Below are positions 1 to 8,484 of a stretch of DNA of 39,680 nt, piece by piece; the stretch's first letter is position 1, and each line of letters opens with the position of its first letter. The stretch lies in the NCBI GenBank assembly GCA_003648395.1, contig QMPB01000001.1, positions 1 through 39,680 of the forward strand, read 5' to 3'. A program made the position numbers and the translations under genes. Origin of the DNA: Bacteroidota bacterium (GTDB lineage: Bacteria > Bacteroidota > Bacteroidia > Bacteroidales > UBA1556). Below the pieces are notes generated by a model. That model was given only the letters and a program-made list of their open reading frames with translations, was not told where the DNA came from and ran no database searches.

Positions 1-1278
1 AGGCTTTTTATCAATCTCTTCCATAGCTTTTACACTAGCCTCTACTCCTACAGCATCCCACGTTTGAAATGGACCTAGTTTCCATCCAAAACCAGCATTC
101 AATGCATCATCTACTTTATATATATCTTCGGTAATCTCTGGAATACGATTTGATACAAATTGGAAAAGACCATAGAATGATTTTCTGTAAAAATCACCAA
201 CCTTGGTATCATCAGCCATAAATATAGCTACTCGTTTTCCAATATCATCAATACCTTTAGTTTTTTCAAAAACCTTAAATTTTGGTTTTTTATCTTCTGT
301 ATATTCTAATGATTCAAAATCAAGAGTATAGAATTTCTTTTTACCATTAACTACAGTCTTCTTAAAGAATCCTTGCTTAGTTTTTGAGCCTAACCAATTA
401 TTTTTCAACATTGTAGTTAAATAATCCGGAATAGAGAACGCATCATTAGCTTCGTCATTGGTAGTTTCCTTAATATTATTTGCAACATGTACAAGAGTAT
501 CAAGTCCCACAAGGTCAGCTGTTCTGAAAGTAGCAGACTTTGCTCTTCCAATTAGCGGCCCAGTAAGTTTATCAATTTCAGTAATTGTAAGACCATAATC
601 TTTTACATTATTAAACAAATCCATTATAGAATAAGTACCTATTCTATTGGCGATAAAAGCCGGAGTGTCTTTTGCTAATACAGCAGTTTTTCCTAAAAAC
701 CTACCAGCATAGTCGGTTAAAAACTCAAGTACTTCGGGATTAGTCTTTGTAGAAGGAATAATTTCAAATAACTGTAAATAACGTGGAGGGTTAAAGAAAT
801 GCGTTCCACAGAAATTAGCCTGAAAATCATCACTCCTACCTTCTAGCATTGCCTCTATTGAGATACCTGAAGTATTTGTAGTAATTAAACTACCTTTTTT
901 ACGATATTTTTCCACATTCTCAAAAACTGATTTTTTAATATCAAGTCTTTCAATTACAACCTCAATAACCCAGTCGCAATCTTTTATATACTTTAGATCA
1001 TCATCAAAATTACCCGTAGTAATTCTATCAGCAAATGATTTTTTGTAAATTGGGCTTGGTTTTGATTTTAATGCTGCAGCTAATGCTCCATTAACAATAC
1101 GATTCCTAAAAACCTTATCAGTAGTTTTAATACCCTGTTTTTGTTCTTTTTTGTTGAGTTCATTTGGCACAATATCCAAAAGCAACACTTCTGCTCCTAT
1201 ATTGGCAAAATGACATGCAATACCTGATCCCATTACTCCTGAACCTAATACTGCAATTTTTTTTATTTTGCGATTCAT
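1..1278 (-). CDS. 3-hydroxyacyl-CoA dehydrogenase (fad-type), C-terminus beyond window
   Basis: Beta-oxidation enzyme that oxidises L-3-hydroxyacyl-CoA to 3-ketoacyl-CoA with NAD+. I translated this reading frame by hand; it starts at the ATG at 1278-1276 and stays open to base 1 (426 codons), so the 3' end is missing. The N-terminus reads IKKIAVLGSGVMGSGIA, a Rossmann GxGxxG dinucleotide-binding motif. It is followed by the family segments TNTSGISIEAM and GTHFFNPPRYLQL (around residues 130-175) and PAFIANRIG (about 215-223), then a C-terminal 3HCDH repeat. Bacteroidota homologues of this type usually carry an enoyl-CoA hydratase domain after this part (about 800 residues in total), so the full gene is probably a bifunctional dehydrogenase/hydratase; that half is not visible here. 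It lies 29 bp downstream of a MarR regulator on the same strand and is probably co-transcribed with it. Confidence 0.88.
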   Translation of the reverse strand, partial: MNRKIKKIAVLGSGVMGSGIACHFANIGAEVLLLDIVPNELNKKEQKQGIKTTDKVFRNRIVNGALAAALKSKPSPIYKKSFADRITTGNFDDDLKYIKDCDWVIEVVIERLDIKKSVFENVEKYRKKGSLITTNTSGISIEAMLEGRSDDFQANFCGTHFFNPPRYLQLFEIIPSTKTNPEVLEFLTDYAGRFLGKTAVLAKDTPAFIANRIGTYSIMDLFNNVKDYGLTITEIDKLTGPLIGRAKSATFRTADLVGLDTLVHVANNIKETTNDEANDAFSIPDYLTTMLKNNWLGSKTKQGFFKKTVVNGKKKFYTLDFESLEYTEDKKPKFKVFEKTKGIDDIGKRVAIFMADDTKVGDFYRKSFYGLFQFVSNRIPEITEDIYKVDDALNAGFGWKLGPFQTWDAVGVEASVKAMEEIDKKP

Positions 1279-1307
1279 AAATACTTGTTTTATGTGGTTA
1301 TTTTGTA

Positions 1308-1742
1308 TTATTTCTTTTCTATTATACTATCAACTTCACTAGTAATTATCTTAGATACTTTTATAAACGCATCTAGTTCAGTATCACTAACTGAAGTCAT
1401 AATACGCTCATTAAAGCCTAGAACGGCTACTTTTGCAATACGACGGCGTTCTAAACCTTTTTCTGTTAAGAATAATTTTGTAATTCTTTTATCGTCAGAG
1501 TCATTCTTTTTATAAATGCATCCTTCTTCTTCCATTTTGTTTAGTAAGCGTGTTAAACTAGATTTCTTCATCTCTAGTTTTTCTGATAGTTTTCCTGGCG
1601 AAATACCTTCTTTTGCTATATATACTAATACAAAACCTATTGTTTGCGTGATTCCATAATCTGAACCTACGTAATTATACATTCTTTTCAAAGCCATCGA
1701 TGAGGCTTTTGTGTAAAATTCTATTGTTTCGTTTAATTGCAT
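1308..1742 (-). CDS. MarR-family transcriptional regulator
   Basis: Winged-helix DNA-binding protein of 144 residues, a normal length for MarR. The segment ISPGKLSEKLEMKKSSLTRL (about 47-66) is the helix-turn-helix with its recognition helix. It is followed by LNKMEEEGCIYKKNDSDDKR, the beta-wing with the D-x-R motif common in this family, and TEKGLERRR. It is the first gene of a unit with the hydroxyacyl-CoA dehydrogenase 29 bp downstream. By analogy with other MarR regulators next to beta-oxidation genes it is probably a repressor released by an acyl-CoA or fatty acid; that ligand is inference. Two near-palindromes containing GCATGC flank its promoter about 100 bp upstream and are likely autoregulatory operators. 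Confidence 0.9.
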   Translation of the reverse strand: MQLNETIEFYTKASSMALKRMYNYVGSDYGITQTIGFVLVYIAKEGISPGKLSEKLEMKKSSLTRLLNKMEEEGCIYKKNDSDDKRITKLFLTEKGLERRRIAKVAVLGFNERIMTSVSDTELDAFIKVSKIITSEVDSIIEKK

Positions 1743-1833
1743 ATTTTAATAAATTATGAACTTGGATATTACTACCCATTTTTAGTGTTTTTAGCATTTT
1801 GTAATTAGCAATATTTGGAAACTAACCACATTT

Positions 1834-1880
1834 AGTATGCATGCGTACAAAATTAGGAAAAAATAGTACGCATGCGAACT
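1834..1880 (-). promoter_or_regulatory. Promoter of marR-fad unit flanked by twin GCATGC operators
   Basis: On the minus strand TAATTTTG (1855-1848) fits the Bacteroidota -7 consensus TAnnTTTG. It lies between two near-palindromes: GTATGCATGCGTAC at 1835-1848 and AGTACGCATGCGAACT at 1865-1880. Each has a single mismatched pair and a GCATGC core. Their centres are 31 bp apart, about three helical turns. One site covers the expected transcription start and the other the -33 region, the arrangement expected for repression by a MarR dimer pair. Confidence 0.65.
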
Positions 1881-2011
1881 ATTTTAATAAAATAATCAAT
1901 AAAATCTTAGCACTACAGTTTATAGTACTGTATGTCAGTATAATAAGATACTAATTAATTTGGTAAGAAATATGGAATTATGTGATTTTTATAATAAAAA
2001 GAAAAAAATAC

Positions 2012-2989
2012 TTATAAATATGGGCCTATTTTTCCCAGATATTTGATATTTATTTTCTTACCAAGCTTAATACTCCACAATGTGTACACAGTTCCTAAAT
2101 ATGAATTATTATATTTTGCTCTATTGCTTTCCATGGATAGAATAAGAGATACAAAGTAGCTTTTTGTACTATAACCAATTGTAGAATTCCACTCAAATAC
2201 TGGCATTACTCCATATAAATATTTATTTTGATCGTTGTATTTAATCGTATTTTTATTAAGTCCTATTCCCAATCCAAGCATATTTGCAAAGTAGAATCCA
2301 CGATAAACCACCGTTGCTGCAAAACTTGGTATTATATGTAAAGACAGACTTCCTATCTCAGTCATTATTGTTTGATTAATCTGAGAAGAAGAATCACTTA
2401 AAAGAAAATCTCCATTGATACTATAATTACCAATACCAACATTAATAAAAGGACTTATTGCACTCTTTTTCTGTAGATTATAGTTCTTATAATTAGCATC
2501 AAAATTAAACTTTTTGCAAAGAAAAAAATACATATTACCTCCATACTCAGTAATTGTTATATCCTTTCTAATATTAACTACAGCTCCATTGTTTCCAGGG
2601 TATTCAATAGTTTCTTCCACTCCAGAATATTTCTTTATTCGAAGCTCTGCAAAAAATCTACGATAAGAGTATCCTCCCTTAAAATTAAATGCATTATGTT
2701 CTTTTAGCTCTGGAATATTTGTATATGGTAATTCAAAAGTTAAACTAAAACCAAATCTATAGAAACTAGCGCCAATACCTATACTATTATATTGTCGTGT
2801 ATGATACTCTATACTAGTAACATTATTGTTTGCATCATAATAATCATAAAAAAAAGTTGAAACGGCAGACTCTGCCAACGGATAAAGAGAGAATTTATCT
2901 TTTGTGAGGTACACATAGTTAGTATCAAACTGAGCCATTGCTCCCACTCCTATAAATAGTATAAAAAATAAACCAACCACTTTCAACAT
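2012..2989 (-). CDS. Exported beta-barrel-like protein (resembles DUF4421)
   Basis: 325-residue protein with a clear signal peptide (MLKVVGLFFILFIGVGAMA, cleavage probably before QF). The mature part is rich in alternating aromatic/polar strands such as SIGIGASFYRFGFSLTFELP and FAELRIKKYSG, and ends in KINIKYLGKIGPYL. This looks like an outer-membrane beta-barrel and recalls the Bacteroidota DUF4421 family, though I place the family only by general pattern. It begins 4 bp after the stop of the 447-residue gene upstream, so the two are almost certainly co-transcribed and perhaps work together. The function is not known. Confidence 0.7.
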   Translation of the reverse strand: MLKVVGLFFILFIGVGAMAQFDTNYVYLTKDKFSLYPLAESAVSTFFYDYYDANNNVTSIEYHTRQYNSIGIGASFYRFGFSLTFELPYTNIPELKEHNAFNFKGGYSYRRFFAELRIKKYSGVEETIEYPGNNGAVVNIRKDITITEYGGNMYFFLCKKFNFDANYKNYNLQKKSAISPFINVGIGNYSINGDFLLSDSSSQINQTIMTEIGSLSLHIIPSFAATVVYRGFYFANMLGLGIGLNKNTIKYNDQNKYLYGVMPVFEWNSTIGYSTKSYFVSLILSMESNRAKYNNSYLGTVYTLWSIKLGKKINIKYLGKIGPYL

Positions 2990-2993
2990 AGCA

Positions 2994-4337
2994 TTAATTG
3001 ATTTTTTTTAGTTTTGTTAAAATGCGTCTCCTTGCATTACGGATCTCAATTTTACTAATTTTAGAGTCCGACATTATACTTTCCACCTCATCAAGTATTT
3101 TATAAGGTATATTTGACAAAACACGATCCTTAAGCTCAGCACTCTGATTCTCTATTGAATAGAGTATTGTTTGAGCATCAAAACCTGAAAATAGCTTCTT
3201 TACCTTTAATTTAGGCATATTTTCTATATCAGCAAATCTAGTTTTGTATGAATCATTACCCTCATTACATATATCCAATGAAGATACTAGGCGATTATAA
3301 TCACTTAAAACATAATCAATAATAATTGCTGGGCTCTCCAATTCTTTGATCTCCTGATTTGCGTAAATATCTGTTTCAAAGTTGCGATAAATATTAATAG
3401 AACTTATCTGACGCCATAAATAAGATTTCTCAATAGTCCTACATCTATACACTTCATTAGCTACATTCTCACATTCAATAATAAGCTGTTTTGAGTATTC
3501 ATTTTCATAATTAATACTTAATATATTGTCCGCAATAGAATCAATGCTCGCTGCAATATATTTGGCCTCTGAATAATTAAAAGCATCTTCTAACGAAATA
3601 AATGCATAATTACTCTCACTCATAAGCTTTTCAGGGAATTCCTTCAATTTACTTAAAAGAACCTCATTATCAATAAAATCAGAATAATTTATATTAATAT
3701 TTACAATTTCAGTATCATCAGGCTTATTATTCAATATATTAATAATAGAGTCCAAATCATTATTACTATCTATAAAAGATGTTAGAAAGCCTGAATCATT
3801 CTGCAATAGTTTTATATTATGAATTTCATCAGAAAGTAGAACCTTATTATTATCAAAGCTTTTATTTACCAGTATTGCTGAAATATCACTTTTGTTTATA
3901 CTATTCAGTAATTCCTTATTCAATAAACCCGAGTCATAAAGTATATTTGTACACTCTTTATTGAGCAGTGATCTAATATAAATCTGGTAATCAGTTATTT
4001 CATTCGTCAGCTTATTAGAATTTGTAATTGCTGATAATGATGATAAAGTATGGAGATAGCTAACCGATAGTTTATTAAGCTGCTTTAAACTATCGATAAA
4101 ACTTGGATTATATGTATTATAAAAACCAAGGCTATCTTTAGAAATACTTATACTATACTTAAAAAGACTACCAAACTCACTGCTTATTTTTATTAATATA
4201 TCATTTATCTTAGAGTAATACTTTTTAATTATTTCTCTATTAATATCCTCATTAAAGAGTCTTTTTTCATTATCAGACAACTCAGAATTATTACACTGAA
4301 TATGGTTAATTTCAAAATTTAAACAAATGGAACGCAT
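2994..4337 (-). CDS. Unknown protein with C-terminal FliG-C-like domain
   Basis: 447 residues, rich in Ser, Asn, Ile and Asp, mostly predicted helical, with no family I recognise over the first 370 residues. The last 66 residues (about 382-447: LFSGFDAQTILYSIENQSAE onwards, then LKDRVLSNIPYKILDEVESI and a final basic helix IRNARRRILTKLKKI) follow the pattern of the FliG C-terminal domain, whose family signature is roughly ELREKxLxNMSKRAAExLxEDxE followed by a helix EEAQQxIVxIxRRL. No flagellar genes are nearby. The ATG start at 4337-4335 gives no signal peptide. A hydrophobic, signal-peptide-like stretch lies immediately upstream in another frame (see findings). It is translated just ahead of the barrel-like gene, with 4 bp between them. 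Confidence 0.6.
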   Translation of the reverse strand: MRSICLNFEINHIQCNNSELSDNEKRLFNEDINREIIKKYYSKINDILIKISSEFGSLFKYSISISKDSLGFYNTYNPSFIDSLKQLNKLSVSYLHTLSSLSAITNSNKLTNEITDYQIYIRSLLNKECTNILYDSGLLNKELLNSINKSDISAILVNKSFDNNKVLLSDEIHNIKLLQNDSGFLTSFIDSNNDLDSIINILNNKPDDTEIVNININYSDFIDNEVLLSKLKEFPEKLMSESNYAFISLEDAFNYSEAKYIAASIDSIADNILSINYENEYSKQLIIECENVANEVYRCRTIEKSYLWRQISSINIYRNFETDIYANQEIKELESPAIIIDYVLSDYNRLVSSLDICNEGNDSYKTRFADIENMPKLKVKKLFSGFDAQTILYSIENQSAELKDRVLSNIPYKILDEVESIMSDSKISKIEIRNARRRILTKLKKIN

Positions 4338-4557
4338 ATTAATAGGGTTATAACAATGATTATAATTAGGTATTTTGCTTATCTGCCATGCAAAAATACT
4401 ATTAATATCGCTAAACTACAATGATTATAAGATAAATATATATAATAAATAATTTATGATTTTCAACAAAACAAAGATGATAACTAAATTGATTATACAA
4501 AAATAAGCTAGAAATTGTAATTATTTTTATGCTTTAATACTGAAATAATTTTTACTT

Positions 4558-5925
4558 ATGAGCAAAATACATTTTATAGCAATTGGCGGTAGCGCAATGC
4601 ATAATCTGGCAATAGCATTGCATTTAAAGGGTTATGAGGTTAGTGGATCTGACGACGAAATATTTGAACCATCAAAATCTAGACTTAAAAAATACAATAT
4701 ACTTCCAAGCACTAATGGATGGAATATTGATAAAATCACCCCAGAATTAGATGCTATAATTGTTGGAATGCATGCACGTATCGACAACCCAGAGCTCCTT
4801 AAGGCACAAAAACTAGGCCTTAAAATCTTCTCATACCCTGAGTTTCTTTATGAACAATCAAAGGACAAAACAAGAATAGTAATTGGAGGAAGTCATGGTA
4901 AAACTACCATAACATCAATGATATTGCATGTAATGCAGGATCTAAATATTGAAACAGATTATATGGTAGGTGCTAAACTTGAAGGTTTTGAGGTAATGGT
5001 AAAACTTACCGATAGTGCAAAATACATGGTAATTGAAGGCGATGAATATCTTACTTCCCCCATCGATCGTAGACCTAAATTTCACCTCTATATGCCTCAT
5101 ATTGCATTGCTTAGTGGTATAGCCTGGGACCACATCAACGTATTCCCTACTTTTGATAATTATGTAAGTCAGTTTAGTACTTTTATTAATTTGATTGATA
5201 AAAATGGGGCTTTAATCTATTGTAAAGAGGATGATGAATTAAATAAAATTGCCAAAGAAGCAGAACCTAAACTATTAAAGTATCCTTATGGAATACCTGA
5301 ACATAGAATTGACGACAATGGTATTACGCATATAAAAATTGACAATATTGAATATGCGCTAAAGGTATTTGGTGATCATAACCTTATGAATCTTAATGGA
5401 GCGCAGTTGGTCTGCCAACAAATTGGAATTAATAAGCATGATTTTTATAAGTCGATAAGTAGTTTCAAAGGAGCATCAAACAGATTAGAACTTATTGGCG
5501 AAAATGCAAATACGAAGGTATTTAAAGACTTTGCTCATAGCCCATCAAAGCTTATGGCTACTACTTCTGCAATGAAGCATCAGTTTAAAAAGCGTAAATT
5601 AGTAGCATGTATGGAGCTTCATACTTTCAGCTCGTTAAGTGCAGACTTCCTTTCTCATTATAAAGGTGCAATGGACGATGCCGATATTGCAATTGTTTAT
5701 TTCAATCCTCATACAATTGCCCACAAAAAACTACCTGAAATTAGTGTAGAACAAGTTAAAGATGGATTCGCCAATAAAAAATTACTAATTTTTACAGAAT
5801 CAAATAAATTGCAGAATTACCTTAAAGAGATTGACTATAGTGATAAAAATTTATTAATAATGACCTCTGGTAATCTAGATGGTGTTAATTTAGGAGAATT
5901 TGCAAAAGAAATTATTGATAAATAG
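4558..5925 (+). CDS. mpl: UDP-N-acetylmuramate:L-alanyl-gamma-D-glutamyl-meso-DAP ligase Mpl
   Basis: Cytoplasmic murein-recycling ligase that joins the tripeptide released from old peptidoglycan to UDP-MurNAc with ATP. The N-terminus MSKIHFIAIGGSAMHNLAIA is the Mur-ligase nucleotide-sugar-binding domain. GGSHGKTTITSM (about 108-119) is the ATP-binding P-loop, EGDEYLTSP (about 160-168) the metal/carbamate region, and GDHNLMNLNGA (about 272-282) plus DFAHSP (about 325-330) mark the central and C-terminal Mur domains. At 455 residues it has the usual family length. It stands alone: the unit before it is on the other strand and the sigma-factor gene follows after 272 bp. I found no TAnnTTTG box just upstream. 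Confidence 0.92.
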   Translation: MSKIHFIAIGGSAMHNLAIALHLKGYEVSGSDDEIFEPSKSRLKKYNILPSTNGWNIDKITPELDAIIVGMHARIDNPELLKAQKLGLKIFSYPEFLYEQSKDKTRIVIGGSHGKTTITSMILHVMQDLNIETDYMVGAKLEGFEVMVKLTDSAKYMVIEGDEYLTSPIDRRPKFHLYMPHIALLSGIAWDHINVFPTFDNYVSQFSTFINLIDKNGALIYCKEDDELNKIAKEAEPKLLKYPYGIPEHRIDDNGITHIKIDNIEYALKVFGDHNLMNLNGAQLVCQQIGINKHDFYKSISSFKGASNRLELIGENANTKVFKDFAHSPSKLMATTSAMKHQFKKRKLVACMELHTFSSLSADFLSHYKGAMDDADIAIVYFNPHTIAHKKLPEISVEQVKDGFANKKLLIFTESNKLQNYLKEIDYSDKNLLIMTSGNLDGVNLGEFAKEIIDK

Positions 5926-6197
5926 ATCAATTATGCTTTGGAAAATATTATTTATTTAATCCTAGTACATAATTTTTACCTATTTATTTATAATTAATGT
6001 AATACTATTAACATTTTTTAATATTTTTGAGAACTTATCAAATTTTTTGCTTAAATAATAACAAATACAGACAATAGATAAGCGATTATTAACAATAATT
6101 TTAATTTTATAGATAAATGTGAAATATTAAGCTTACTTAATTTATATATTACCAAAGAAAAACTATTTCACACTCGTCTTAAATATAGTTACACTCA

Positions 6198-6755
6198 ATG
6201 AGTACCAATAATCAAACCGAATTATCGGAATTAATTGATGGAATACGAGCTAATAAACGCAAAAGTCAAAAGCGTTTATATGAGAAGTATTTTGGTCTTA
6301 TGATGAGTATCTCGATGAGATACTGTGGTAACTGGGATGAAGCTAGTGAGGTTGTTAATAGTGGGTTTTTAAAAGTTTTCCTTAAGATTGATAAATATTC
6401 AGGAAAAGGCTCATTTGAAGGATGGATGAAACGTATTATTGTAAATACTGCTCTAGACCATATAAAAAGCTTAAAGCTAGAATCTGTTGAATTAAATGAT
6501 AATAATATCTTTGAAAGTGATTTCTATTTTGAGAATGATGCTTTAAGTGATTTTAATGTAGAGGAGATATTAGATTATGTTCAGATGCTTCCCCCAATGA
6601 CAAGAGCTGTTTTTAACATGAATATTATGGAAGGTATGAAACATAAGGAAATATCTGACAAACTAAATATTAGTGAAGGAACATCTCATTGGCATTTGCA
6701 GAATGCAAGAAAGATATTAAGAGGTAATATCGATAGACACAACTATTCTAAATAA
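6198..6755 (+). CDS. ECF-type RNA polymerase sigma factor
   Basis: 185-residue sigma-70 family protein with only regions 2 and 4. Region 2 spans about residues 23-95: the core-binding LYEKYFGLMMSISMRY, then WDEASEVVNSGFLKVF and GSFEGWMKRIIVNTALDHIK for -10 recognition. Region 4 spans about 130-180: LPPMTRAVFNMNIMEGMKHK, then the helix-turn-helix ISDKLNISEGTSHWHLQNAR. The next gene begins 8 bp after its stop and encodes a single-pass membrane protein with an anti-sigma-like N-terminus. The pair therefore probably forms a membrane-signalled sigma/anti-sigma module. The regulon cannot be read from the window. Confidence 0.9.
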   Translation: MSTNNQTELSELIDGIRANKRKSQKRLYEKYFGLMMSISMRYCGNWDEASEVVNSGFLKVFLKIDKYSGKGSFEGWMKRIIVNTALDHIKSLKLESVELNDNNIFESDFYFENDALSDFNVEEILDYVQMLPPMTRAVFNMNIMEGMKHKEISDKLNISEGTSHWHLQNARKILRGNIDRHNYSK

Positions 6756-6763
6756 ATATATAT

Positions 6764-7570
6764 ATGGCTAATCCAAACATAGACAAATTAATTCAAGACA
6801 AGCTCAATGACTTGAATTGCGAATATAAGTCAGAGTACTGGACTAATATGGAAAAGGTGATAAATAGCTCTACATTATCTAATGTTGGAGCTACTGCTAC
6901 TCAAGTAGCCTCTTCTTCTTTTTCTACGACTTTAATTGTTTCAATCAGTACTGTTGCTATTATAGTTGCAGGCTTCACTTATTACCTTCTAAACCTAGAT
7001 TGCTTAACAAGTGATGATGACAATACAGTGGATACTAATGTAACTAGCGCTTCTATTAATATTATAAATACAGAAGATATTAAACAAATAGAACCTTCTG
7101 AATTTAATAATTCTAATAAATTAACCAAAGAGGTAATTAGTATTACTGATAACAATACTATAATACCTAGCAAAAAAGTTTCTATAGAAACTACAAGCAA
7201 TAATATAGAATTAGTAATTGAAGAAACAGAGCTTTTCACCAAGAGTAATATTGATTTAATAGAAAACTCTGATGCAACTAGTAAAGATTGTGAAGAAGTT
7301 GATATAAATGATATAGTAGTTGATGAATTAAATACTGAAGATTTCAATAATCATCTTGAAAGTGATAAAGTAGAAACACATTTAATTCAAAATGCAGCAA
7401 TCGTAAATATCGAACAAGATTCTAATACTAATCCTACTAAAGAAGTTAATACTCAATTAGTAAAGAAGGATAATAGTGAAGTTAAGAATGTTAAACCTAT
7501 GAGAAACCCTTCGGGAAAAGTGTTTAAGAAGAAGGGTGGAATCTTCAAATGGTTATCTAGGAAAAAATAA
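6764..7570 (+). CDS. Single-pass membrane protein, putative anti-sigma factor
   Basis: 268 residues. A short N-terminal cytoplasmic part (NIDKLIQDKLNDLNCEYKSE, then YWTNMEKVI) matches the look of the N-termini of proteins encoded after ECF sigma genes in Bacteroidota. One transmembrane helix follows (about 52-76: SFSTTLIVSISTVAIIVAGF). The rest is a long Asn/Thr/Glu/Asp-rich, probably disordered stretch ending in a very basic tail KKKGGIFKWLSRKK. No zinc-binding HxxxCxxC anti-sigma motif is present. It is translated 8 bp after the sigma-factor gene and followed by a strong hairpin terminator, so the two genes form a closed operon. Anti-sigma function is inferred from position and topology only. 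Confidence 0.72.
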   Translation: MANPNIDKLIQDKLNDLNCEYKSEYWTNMEKVINSSTLSNVGATATQVASSSFSTTLIVSISTVAIIVAGFTYYLLNLDCLTSDDDNTVDTNVTSASINIINTEDIKQIEPSEFNNSNKLTKEVISITDNNTIIPSKKVSIETTSNNIELVIEETELFTKSNIDLIENSDATSKDCEEVDINDIVVDELNTEDFNNHLESDKVETHLIQNAAIVNIEQDSNTNPTKEVNTQLVKKDNSEVKNVKPMRNPSGKVFKKKGGIFKWLSRKK

Positions 7571-7575
7571 AATTA

Positions 7576-7605
7576 AAAAGCTCACAATAATGTGAGCTTT
7601 TTTTT
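7576..7605 (+). terminator. Intrinsic terminator after sigma/anti-sigma operon
   Basis: GCTCACA (7580-7586), loop ATAA, TGTGAGC (7591-7597) form a perfect 7-bp stem that extends through A/T pairs and is followed by a run of eight or more T. The T-run merges into the promoter of the next gene. Confidence 0.88.
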
Positions 7606-7612
7606 ATATTTG
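7605..7612 (+). promoter_or_regulatory. -7 box of the C26 lipoprotein-plsC operon
   Basis: TATATTTG matches TAnnTTTG exactly, about 44 bp before the ATG at 7656. It overlaps the end of the preceding terminator. No clear TTG is seen at the -33 spacing. Confidence 0.5.
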
Positions 7613-7655
7613 CAATTACTAGTTAATAGACTACCCTATTATATAACTATTAAAA

Positions 7656-8483
7656 ATGAAGTATATACCATTCAAAATACAAAGCTTTTTTATAATAATA
7701 ATACTAGCCGCATTTACGTCATGCAATGGAGTTAATAGCGGCGAAACAAATAGAACAAGCAATAATCCAAAAAGTATACATCTTGCTATTACTAAAGCCC
7801 ATGGCAGTACTGGTTATGAACAATATAAAAAATGGATATTGCACCACGATTCTGCTATCATTATATATGATCTATACGATTTATCATTAGATAGTGCGAG
7901 TAAAATTATAGATATTGTTGATGGAATAATAATAAGCGGTGGACCAGATGTTAACCCTAAACTTTATCATGAAGATAGCCTTTCCTATATATGTGAAGTC
8001 CCTGACAATTATCGCGATTCGTTAGAATTTCAATCAATATTTTTAGCTTATAGCAAACAACTACCTATATTGGGAATCTGCAGAGGACAACAAATTCTGA
8101 ATGTATTTTTTGGAGGTAGCCTAATTGCTGATATACCAACGATGCATGGAACCAAAGTAATACATCGTATAGATACAGGAGCAATTCATCAAATTATTGT
8201 ACAAACAGAAGATATTCTATTGGGATCAAATATTTATGATACAATTCTTGTAAATTCATATCATCATCAAGCAATAAATAGATTAGCAAAATCTTTTGTA
8301 GTAAATGCTATCTCAACAGATAGTATAGTAGAATCTGTAATTTTAAAAGATACTATATACTATCCAAGTTTTTTCTTAGGAGTTCAGTTTCACCCAGAAC
8401 ATATGATTGATACTGACATTTCGAATTCAATAGCTAAAAATTTTATAGCATCCTTAAAAAAACAATCTCAAAAAAATAATTAA
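7656..8483 (+). CDS. Class I glutamine-amidotransferase-like (peptidase C26) lipoprotein
   Basis: 275 residues with a lipoprotein signal: the lipobox TSC ends at C23 after a hydrophobic stretch, so the protein is exported and lipidated. The rest is a class I glutamine-amidotransferase fold of the gamma-glutamyl hydrolase/PuuD type (peptidase C26). SGGPDVNP (about 94-101) is the oxyanion region, LGICRGQQ carries the nucleophile C142, and VQFHPEH supplies H246 and E248 to complete the triad. Family members hydrolyse gamma-glutamyl amide bonds; the substrate here is unknown. An envelope-anchored copy is less usual than the cytoplasmic PuuD, and a murein or gamma-glutamyl peptide substrate is possible. 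Its stop is separated from the next ATG by a single base, so it is coupled to the acyltransferase. Confidence 0.83.
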   Translation: MKYIPFKIQSFFIIIILAAFTSCNGVNSGETNRTSNNPKSIHLAITKAHGSTGYEQYKKWILHHDSAIIIYDLYDLSLDSASKIIDIVDGIIISGGPDVNPKLYHEDSLSYICEVPDNYRDSLEFQSIFLAYSKQLPILGICRGQQILNVFFGGSLIADIPTMHGTKVIHRIDTGAIHQIIVQTEDILLGSNIYDTILVNSYHHQAINRLAKSFVVNAISTDSIVESVILKDTIYYPSFFLGVQFHPEHMIDTDISNSIAKNFIASLKKQSQKNN

Positions 8484-8484
8484 A

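Noticed and set aside
1914..1932. TACAGT/ACTGTA hairpin between the barrel-like gene and the marR promoter
   Set aside because: Only a 6-bp AT-rich stem with a 7-base loop and no following T-run on the minus strand; too weak to call a terminator.
6982..7347. 121-codon minus-strand frame inside the anti-sigma-like gene
   Set aside because: Shadow of an AT-rich Asn/Thr/Glu coding stretch in a well-supported operon.
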